Positions 5,423 through 10,303 of a stretch of 10,303 bases of DNA are shown here, in pieces. The notes below the pieces were generated by a model. That model saw only the letters and a program-made list of their open reading frames with translations. It searched no databases and had not been told where the DNA came from. Position numbers and translations under genes: made by a program. How positions within the stretch are numbered: position 1 is the stretch's first letter; each line of letters opens with the position of its first letter. Origin of the DNA: an uncultured Methanosarcinales archaeon (GTDB lineage: Archaea > Halobacteriota > Methanosarcinia > Methanotrichales > Methanotrichaceae); contig CALMJN010000304.1 in assembly GCA_937864385.1 (NCBI GenBank), forward strand, positions 1 through 10,303, read 5' to 3'.

Positions 5423-5878
5423 TCAGCAGCAGGGCAGCCAGTCCACGCTGATCTCTCCCGGGCTGCTGTTCGACCATAGCTGAATGAACTTCTCAATGGA
5501 GAAGACCCCTGTGAGATCCTCAACGCTGCGGCCCAGGAGCTGATGGCGGCCTCTGCTGTCGGGAGCCGGATCATATGACTGCCAGCCGATATGGGCTGTG
5601 CCGATCACATTGGAGTTGATGCTGGCCTCAAGCCCGCCGCCGTTGGACCCGGATGCGTCTCCAGAAAATGTCCCGGTTCTCACCTGCGTCTCTCTCTCCA
5701 GGCGCTCCACATTGCTGTACTCCTCGGAAAAGGATGCCCCGCTATCATAATTCATCACAGCAAGTCGATCTTCCTTATGGCCGTTATTCATGGCCTGGGT
5801 GAATTGCATAGGCATCTCCGCCCCGGCAACCCAGATCAGTGCTGCCGCAGCTATTAGCAAACAGATCAGCTTTCCCAC
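5423..5878 (-). CDS. Small secreted protein of unknown function
   Basis: A 151-residue protein with a clear signal peptide (KLICLLIAAAALIWVAGA, cleavage near residue 20) and no other hydrophobic span, so it is exported. The middle is Ser/Gly-rich (GTFSGDASGSNGGG). The C-terminal half has INSNVIGTAHIGWQSYD, LLGRSVEDLTGVFSIEKF and IQLWSN, and the protein ends in VDWLPCC. That C-terminal pattern resembles secreted proteins that I believe are multiplied in Methanosarcinales genomes, but I can give no function. Two adjacent terminal cysteines could form a disulfide or carry a metal. The start is GTG 5878, preceded by GGGGG at 5890-5886 and by a TATA box at 5917-5907. It has its own promoter, so is probably monocistronic. 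Confidence 0.75.
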   Translation of the reverse strand: MGKLICLLIAAAALIWVAGAEMPMQFTQAMNNGHKEDRLAVMNYDSGASFSEEYSNVERLERETQVRTGTFSGDASGSNGGGLEASINSNVIGTAHIGWQSYDPAPDSRGRHQLLGRSVEDLTGVFSIEKFIQLWSNSSPGEISVDWLPCC

Positions 5879-5906
5879 TCTTCTGCCCCCTTCGATGATT
5901 GTCGAA

Positions 5907-5917
5907 CATTTATATGA
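5907..5917 (-). promoter_or_regulatory. TATA box for the small secreted protein
   Basis: The minus strand reads CATATAAATG at 5916-5907. The expected start of transcription is near 5886, giving a leader of only a few bases before GTG 5878. Confidence 0.6.
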
Positions 5918-5938
5918 GGCTGCCGCTCCGATTACAAA

Positions 5939-6610
5939 TCAGAGAGATGCTGCGCTGCTTCCTAAACGGAGTGTGGCAGGCTCCTTCATAGCTTCTAGGG
6001 TGCTCTCTTTATTTTGCAGGGCAGCCTCATTGCGGGAGTCGATTGAGAGGGCCTGATCAAAGCAGTCCAGTGCCTCCTGATATCTCTGCATCTTGAGCAG
6101 GACAACTCCCTTGTTGTTCCAGGCCTGGGGGTCCTGGGGCCTCATCTGGACCGCATTTTCAAAGCATTGCAGGGCACCGGCCGTATCGCCCAGATTGGCC
6201 AGGGCCATGCCCTTTCCATTCCAGGCATCGAAATAAGAGGAGTTGATCGCCAGAGCCCTGTCAAAGAGCAATATGGCCTGATCATCCATCTTCAGCCCCT
6301 GAGAGAGGGCTATGGCCTTGAGGTTCAGGGATTCAGGGTCATTGGGATTGATGGCAATTGATCTATCAAAGCAATAGATAGCCTGGTCAATGCGCTGCAG
6401 CATCGCCAGAGCCCTTCCTTTGTTATTCCATAAAGCGATGCTGTTGGGCTCAAGCTGTATGGCCCGGTCGTAGGTTGTAGCGGCAAGCTCATAATTCCCG
6501 GATAAAAAGTAGCTATAAGCCTGATCTGAATAACTCTGGGCCGACTGGCACTCCGCCGGGGCGAGAAGCATCATTGCCAGACCCAAGATGGTGATAATTG
6601 CAGCTTTCAT
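5939..6610 (-). CDS. Secreted tetratricopeptide-repeat protein
   Basis: A 223-residue protein with a signal peptide (KAAIITILGLAMMLLAPA, cleavage near residues 19-24) followed by about five TPR units at 25-58, 59-92, 93-127, 128-161 and 162-195, plus a partial sixth. Each shows the W/Y-N-N-K-G...A...Y...A..CFD-A-I-P pattern, for example AWNNKGVVLLKMQRYQEALD. TPR solenoids bind peptides or other proteins. Here, outside the cytoplasmic membrane, it may be a scaffold for an envelope complex. Cys21 follows APAE, but no good lipobox is present. ATG 6610 has no Shine-Dalgarno, but a TATA box is centred 27 bases upstream, so a leaderless transcript is likely. It sits among genes for other exported proteins. 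A role with them is inference. Confidence 0.9.
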   Translation of the reverse strand: MKAAIITILGLAMMLLAPAECQSAQSYSDQAYSYFLSGNYELAATTYDRAIQLEPNSIALWNNKGRALAMLQRIDQAIYCFDRSIAINPNDPESLNLKAIALSQGLKMDDQAILLFDRALAINSSYFDAWNGKGMALANLGDTAGALQCFENAVQMRPQDPQAWNNKGVVLLKMQRYQEALDCFDQALSIDSRNEAALQNKESTLEAMKEPATLRLGSSAASL

Positions 6611-6631
6611 GGCAGAGTTCTTTGAGACAGG

Positions 6632-6643
6632 GGATAAATATTT
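6632..6643 (-). promoter_or_regulatory. TATA box for the TPR gene
   Basis: The minus strand reads AATATTTATC at 6642-6633, preceded by a purine-rich GCAGA that could serve as BRE. Its centre is 27 bases before ATG 6610, the spacing expected of a leaderless start. Confidence 0.6.
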
Positions 6644-6679
6644 CTGCCCCTCAGGCCGCCCTCTTTTTGCTCATCTCAG

Positions 6680-6694
6680 GAGAAAAGAAAACGG
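6680..6694 (-). terminator. Possible T-tract terminator after the 307-residue gene
   Basis: The minus strand downstream of the stop at 6726 has GTTTTCTTTTCTCC, a U-rich run of the kind that stops archaeal RNA polymerase without a strong hairpin. It lies between that gene and the TPR promoter. Confidence 0.35.
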
Positions 6695-6725
6695 CCATAG
6701 TAGATTTTGTCACCGTCTCCGTTCA

Positions 6726-7649
6726 TCACAGCTCGTCATGCCCCTTAGCCTCTTCATCTTCTTCGCTGCTATTGAACTTTTTGACCTTGGCCAGCCGGGC
6801 TTTGGTGGCTTTTATGGAGCCGGCCAGGCTGGAGTCCGTCTCCTCGGCCTCCTTGCTGTCAAGGCATTTTTCCTGAGAGCCCAGTCCAGCTTCTGTATCT
6901 ATATTCAAGGTCATGGAGATTTGGTCGGAGTACCTGTAGACCAGCTCCACCGGCCGGCTCTGGGGAGAGAGGGAGACGAAGGCCAGAGCGGACCTGATGG
7001 TGGCATTTGGCTCCAGAACCATAGATTTTATTCCCTTCCTGGTGGAGCTATCATATTCCTTGCTCTGATACACCCAGCCCCACTGGTCCTTCAATGTGAA
7101 ATTTTCGGCATCGAGCTGCATTCTATCTGTGCCGTTATTGCTTATGGCCACATCCAGTTCCACAGTCTTCTTCTGAGAGGCGATGCTGGAGCGAAGTATG
7201 CCGTAATAGAGAATAGTCACATTGTCATTGCTGAGATTGACCAGATCGGGAAAGCGCTGCATAAATTGCTCTCCCCCGCTGCTATCCTGGGAAAGATCAA
7301 TGGTCAGGCTCTTGGCTATGGTCTCCCTGGGCACAACAAAGCCGATGAGCTGCCGGCCATTTTGCAGCTCTTTGATATACTCGGATCGGGTCTTATAGAT
7401 GCGATCGTTTCCATCGGTGAGAGTGTATGCCGCCTCTATGGGCGATCTGTCGCTCTGGTTTATCCTGCCCAATGATGCATCAACTACCAGCACGGAATTG
7501 GAGTCGGATGATGAGTATCCGGCAAATCCGGAGTCCTTGAAGGTGCCGAATATGGTGCAGTTGACAACGCCATTGCTGGACTGCAGGGGATATCCGAGGG
7601 CGCTTGCCGGCAGGAATAATAGTACCAGCGCCAAAGCCTTCCATTTCAT
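6726..7649 (-). CDS. Secreted protein with DUF4352-like domain, paralogue of its upstream neighbour
   Basis: A 307-residue exported protein: signal peptide at 1-19 (WKALALVLLFLPASALG), no other membrane span and about eight N-x-S/T sequons. A first beta-rich region (about 27-125) is followed by a second (145-250) containing LYYGILRSS, VAISNNGTD and NFTLKDQWGWVYQ (DQWGW at 188-192). The second resembles the immunoglobulin-like DUF4352 layout, in which an N-G-turn strand precedes an F-x-L-x-D...G strand. LSPQSRPVELVYRYS closes the fold. The C-terminus is a charged helix (SIKATKARLAKVK) and an acidic tail. It shares DQWGW, YYGI, LSP..RP and KARL with the next gene and is clearly its paralogue. 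ATG 7649 lacks a good Shine-Dalgarno; a TATA box lies 27 bases upstream. Function is unknown. It is probably a glycosylated cell-surface protein. Confidence 0.82.
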   Translation of the reverse strand: MKWKALALVLLFLPASALGYPLQSSNGVVNCTIFGTFKDSGFAGYSSSDSNSVLVVDASLGRINQSDRSPIEAAYTLTDGNDRIYKTRSEYIKELQNGRQLIGFVVPRETIAKSLTIDLSQDSSGGEQFMQRFPDLVNLSNDNVTILYYGILRSSIASQKKTVELDVAISNNGTDRMQLDAENFTLKDQWGWVYQSKEYDSSTRKGIKSMVLEPNATIRSALAFVSLSPQSRPVELVYRYSDQISMTLNIDTEAGLGSQEKCLDSKEAEETDSSLAGSIKATKARLAKVKKFNSSEEDEEAKGHDEL

Positions 7650-7671
7650 CTATAACATACCTACAATGTTA

Positions 7672-7681
7672 TGATATAATC
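7672..7681 (-). promoter_or_regulatory. TATA box for the 307-residue secreted protein
   Basis: The minus strand reads ATTATATCA at 7680-7672 after a purine-rich AAAGG. It is centred about 27 bases before ATG 7649, which again suggests a leaderless or nearly leaderless transcript. Confidence 0.6.
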
Positions 7682-7721
7682 CTTTGGGTGACCAATTAGC
7701 TTTTCCTTTGTTCTGGACGGC

Positions 7722-7754
7722 AATAAAAGCGCCGGGAGGCATCAAGATCCCGGG
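7722..7754 (-). terminator. Hairpin and T tract after the 341-residue gene
   Basis: On the minus strand CCGGGA (7754-7749) pairs with TCCCGG (7737-7732) across a ten-base loop. CGCTTTTATT follows. It lies just after the stop of the 341-residue gene and before the promoter of its paralogue, so the two are probably separate transcripts. Confidence 0.55.
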
Positions 7755-7782
7755 CCCTTAGCCATTTTTTCTAGGATGCCGC

Positions 7783-8808
7783 TCACAGGGAGGTTGTGGC
7801 TGTGGAATTGTTCACAACCATGCTTGATGTGGCGGTATCGTTTGCCCCTTGATTCATCTTATCCAGCTCACCCATCTTGGCATTGAGGCGTGCTTTGCTG
7901 GCAGCTATCTTCTCATCCAGGTCGCTGAGCTTTATGCTCTCATTCTGGCTTTCCGGAGCCGGCTCTGGAGAAGCTGCTTGTTCTGTCTGGTTGGACGACT
8001 GGGCCACCGGTGCTGCTGCAGCCACCTCCCCCTGGGCTGAGGTATCATTGCCGGCGGCATGGCTGGCTAGAGCATTTCCATAGACCAGCTCATCTGAGAG
8101 AGGCACATAGTCCCTCTCAAACTCTATCACCATCTCCTCCGGTGTGCCGTAATCATAGGCCAAGGCGGCAGGTCTGAAGACGGGAGACAGGCCGGTAAAG
8201 CCAAGCAGCAATCGATCCGTCCCGCTGCTTGGAGCTACGGTCTCCGCATCAAATCCCAATGAAGGCTGATACGGCCAGCCCCACTGGTCGAAGATGGTGA
8301 AGTTAAAGGGAGTTACATAGATGCTCTGGTCTCCTATGTTTTCAACGCTGACCTGAAGAACCAGCATCTGCTCATCGGAATTTATCGAGCTGTCGGTGAT
8401 TCCATAGTATCTGATCTTGGTTCTGTCATTGCTGGCATTGGGAGTCATCCACCAGTTGATCAGAATGGGATCCGACCCCTCCGGCGTCACATTGATCAGT
8501 TTGAACAGGCTGTCCCATTCGGTGAGGAAGTAGACCGCCTGCTTTCCAGAAGAGAGAGACCGGTACAGGCCGGGAGTGTAGACAAGATCATTCTGATCCA
8601 CAAGCTCATAGCTGGCATTCTCAGCTCCCATCAGCCCGATGTCCACCTTCAATATCTCCAGAGTTACATTCTCATCCTCAACAGGAGTCCGGCTGGATCC
8701 GAAGATCACCACAGTCGCATTCTCGTTGCTGCCCTCCAGCGGCAGGGCCAGGACTGTTCCCGAGGCCATTGCCAGAAGAAGGGCTGTAAGTATGATAATC
8801 GATCTCAT
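7783..8808 (-). CDS. Secreted protein with DUF4352-like domain, larger paralogue
   Basis: A 341-residue exported protein: signal peptide at about 1-21 (SIIILTALLLAMASGTVLA) and about twelve N-x-S/T sequons, more than its neighbour. The core has KIRYYGITDSS (131-141), VLQVSVENIGDQSIYV and NFTIFDQWGWPYQ (DQWGW at 174-178), then LSPVFRPAALAYDYG, each aligning with the downstream paralogue. A low-complexity Ala/Pro/Ser/Gln linker (about 250-289) leads to a predicted helix, LSDLDEKIAASKARLNAKMG (294-313), and a Thr/Ser/Asn tail. The linker looks like a stalk and the helix could mediate oligomerisation. Neither transmembrane anchor nor sorting signal is seen. GGGGGT at about 8819-8814 is its Shine-Dalgarno before ATG 8808, and TTGATATCG near 8854-8846 is a possible TATA box. 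Function is unknown. Confidence 0.82.
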   Translation of the reverse strand: MRSIIILTALLLAMASGTVLALPLEGSNENATVVIFGSSRTPVEDENVTLEILKVDIGLMGAENASYELVDQNDLVYTPGLYRSLSSGKQAVYFLTEWDSLFKLINVTPEGSDPILINWWMTPNASNDRTKIRYYGITDSSINSDEQMLVLQVSVENIGDQSIYVTPFNFTIFDQWGWPYQPSLGFDAETVAPSSGTDRLLLGFTGLSPVFRPAALAYDYGTPEEMVIEFERDYVPLSDELVYGNALASHAAGNDTSAQGEVAAAAPVAQSSNQTEQAASPEPAPESQNESIKLSDLDEKIAASKARLNAKMGELDKMNQGANDTATSSMVVNNSTATTSL

Positions 8809-8998
8809 CTGATACCCCCATTTAATCGGCTATTGCTCAAGCCTGCGATATCAAGGCCAATTCAATTCCATCCACTGCATTTGACATTCGATTATATACA
8901 TTTTATCCAGGCGCATTTCCCAGATTTGCCAGATCATCTCTCCCATCCTGGGAAACCTATATCTGCCTGTTATGGCATAAGCGGAGGCGGTGTTCTCA
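8809..8998 (+). promoter_or_regulatory. Divergent promoter region and metG leader
   Basis: No gene is seen in this gap. CGATTATATACA at 8889-8900 is the best TATA box for metG and would give a leader of roughly 75 bases. A second, CCTATATCTG at 8956-8965, could give a very short leader instead. Between them TCCCA (8941-8945) and TGGGA (8949-8953) make a small five-pair hairpin. GGAGG at 8983-8987 is the Shine-Dalgarno. The left part carries the minus-strand promoter of the 341-residue secreted protein. Confidence 0.5.
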
Positions 8999-10303
8999 TT
9001 GTCATCGCCAATCCTGGTAACCTGCGGCCTGCCCTATGCCAACGGGCCCTGTCATATCGGGCATTTAAGAACTTATGTACCGGCGGATATTTTCGTCCGA
9101 GGATGCAAGAAGATGGGCAGGGAGGTTCTCTTCGTCTGCGGCTCTGATGCCCATGGGACTCCCATTGTGGTCAATGCCGAGGCCAGGGGGTTGACTCCCA
9201 AGGCCCTTGTATCCCAATACCACCAGCACTTCGAGGAGGTCTTCCGGGAGATGGAGGTCAAGTTCGACCACTTCGGGGACACCGATGATCCCGCCTGCCA
9301 CCATCGCACCCAGGAGATGGTCCGATCCCTGATGGATGGCGGCCATGTCTATCCCCAGGAGATCGAGCTGGCCTACTGCCCCAAGTGCGAGCGCTTCCTG
9401 CCGGACCGATATGTGGAGGGAGAGTGCCCCTACTGCGGCAAGCCGGCTCGGGGGGATGAGTGCGACATGGGCTGCGGCCGGCATCTGGAGCCGGGTGAGA
9501 TAAAGAATGCGGTATGCAAGGTCTGCGGGGGAAAGGCTGAATATCGCAAGCAGATTCATTATTTCTTCCGTCTCTCTGATTTCAAGGATTTCCTGCTCTC
9601 CTATCTGCCCGGCCTGGGGGGCACAGCGTCGGCCCGCAATTACGCCCTGGAGTGGGTTCGCCAGGAGCTGAAAGACTGGTGCATAACCCGAAACATGGCC
9701 TGGGGGGTCAAGTTCCCCGGCCAGGATGATCTGGTGGTCTATGTCTGGGTGGATGCTCCCATAGGTTATATCGCCTTTACCGAGGAGTGGTGCTCAGAGC
9801 ATGGCCGGGACTGGCAGAGCTACTGGAAGGATGGCGCCAAAATCATCCACTTCATAGGCGGCGATATCGTCTACCACCACTGCATCTTCTGGCCGGCCAT
9901 GCTCAAGGGGGCGGGATACACCCTGCCATCGGCAGTGGTGGCCAGCGGCATGCTCAAGATCGATGACAAGAAGTTCTCCAAATCCAGAGGAAATGTGATA
10001 TGGGTCAAGGACGACTACCTGGATCGCGGCCTTCACCCCGATCTGCTGCGCTATTATCTGGCCAGCTACACCGCCCACAACAAGGAGGTCAACTTCTCCT
10101 GGAAGATCTTTGCGGACAAGGTCAACACCGAGCTGGTGGGGGCTCTGGGCAACTTCATCAACCGGGCTTTGACCTTCACCGCCAAGAACTTTCAGAGCAA
10201 AGTGCCCTGCGCCGAGATAGACCCCGAGGTCATGGCCAAGATCGATGAGACCGGGCAGGCGGTCACAGCGGCCCTCGATGAGTATGAGTTCAAGAAGGCC
10301 TCT
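8999..10303 (+). CDS. metG: Methionyl-tRNA synthetase, N-terminal 435 residues, runs off right edge
   Basis: A class I aminoacyl-tRNA synthetase charging initiator and elongator tRNA-Met. Seen: [19 protein letters not shown] with the HIGH motif at residues 19-22; the connective-peptide zinc knuckles C127-x2-C130, C143-x2-C146, C155-x3-C159 and C173-x2-C176 (the doubled archaeal/eukaryotic form); [13 protein letters not shown]; and the second ATP signature KFSKS at 325-329 (the KMSKS motif with Phe). The anticodon-binding helical domain begins near the right edge. The remaining residues, including any C-terminal tRNA-binding domain, lie outside. An in-frame TAA at 8978-8980 leaves only GTG 8990 or TTG 8999 as start. 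GGAGG at 8983-8987 is 2 bases from the GTG and 11 from the TTG. TTG gives an N-terminus ([10 protein letters not shown]) that fits relatives better, so it was chosen. Confidence 0.95.
   Translation, partial: MSSPILVTCGLPYANGPCHIGHLRTYVPADIFVRGCKKMGREVLFVCGSDAHGTPIVVNAEARGLTPKALVSQYHQHFEEVFREMEVKFDHFGDTDDPACHHRTQEMVRSLMDGGHVYPQEIELAYCPKCERFLPDRYVEGECPYCGKPARGDECDMGCGRHLEPGEIKNAVCKVCGGKAEYRKQIHYFFRLSDFKDFLLSYLPGLGGTASARNYALEWVRQELKDWCITRNMAWGVKFPGQDDLVVYVWVDAPIGYIAFTEEWCSEHGRDWQSYWKDGAKIIHFIGGDIVYHHCIFWPAMLKGAGYTLPSAVVASGMLKIDDKKFSKSRGNVIWVKDDYLDRGLHPDLLRYYLASYTAHNKEVNFSWKIFADKVNTELVGALGNFINRALTFTAKNFQSKVPCAEIDPEVMAKIDETGQAVTAALDEYEFKKAS

Noticed and set aside
6588..7475. A 295-codon plus-strand frame.
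   Set aside because: It is antisense to the 307-residue secreted protein, which has a signal peptide, a paralogue and a promoter.
9065..9559. A 164-codon minus-strand frame.
   Set aside because: It is antisense to metG, whose HIGH motif and zinc knuckles fix the coding strand.

Overview
The window looks like a chromosomal segment of a methanogenic archaeon of the Methanosarcinales/Methanotrichales type, most plausibly Methanothrix-like. That assignment is an inference from gene content and style, not from a database match. Supporting signs are a GHMP-type archaeal shikimate kinase instead of the bacterial P-loop enzyme, a methionyl-tRNA synthetase with the doubled archaeal zinc knuckles, archaeal TATA boxes ahead of most transcription units, several secreted proteins rich in N-glycosylation sequons, and moderately GC-rich codon use.

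Region 1 (1-848, mostly minus strand). The left edge carries the first ~42 codons of a MNT-type nucleotidyltransferase running off the window. MNT proteins are usually the antitoxin half of HEPN/MNT modules. To its right, 244-843 holds no convincing intact gene. It has a stretch of minus-strand reading frame broken by two stops, part of which looks protein-like, and may be a decayed gene.

Region 2 (849-4119, plus strand). This is a tight biosynthetic cluster: an FAD-dependent oxidoreductase of the geranylgeranyl-reductase superfamily, a small protein with a PD-(D/E)XK-like residue pattern, shikimate kinase (aroK), chorismate mutase (aroQ) and a short PurE. From the small protein through aroQ the genes overlap by 1-4 bases, and purE follows after a short gap, so 2053-4119 is probably one transcript. 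It joins two shikimate/aromatic amino-acid steps to a purine-ring step.

Region 3 (4120-4770, plus strand). A universal stress protein with its own TATA box is followed after 4 bases by a 36-residue single-membrane-span protein. Both end at a hairpin/T-tract terminator.

Region 4 (4777-8808, minus strand). Five genes follow, most with a recognisable promoter: a YgjP/DUF45-type zinc metallopeptidase, a short secreted protein, a secreted TPR protein, and two secreted paralogues that share a DQWGW motif and a C-terminal KARL helix. This is an envelope/extracellular set of unknown function.

Region 5 (8809-10303, plus strand). A leader with two possible TATA boxes precedes metG, which must use a non-ATG start and runs off the right edge.

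Several genes here have a TATA-like element centred about 26-28 bases before the start codon and no Shine-Dalgarno sequence, which is what leaderless transcripts look like. Others (aroQ, purE, usp) have clear Shine-Dalgarno sites.
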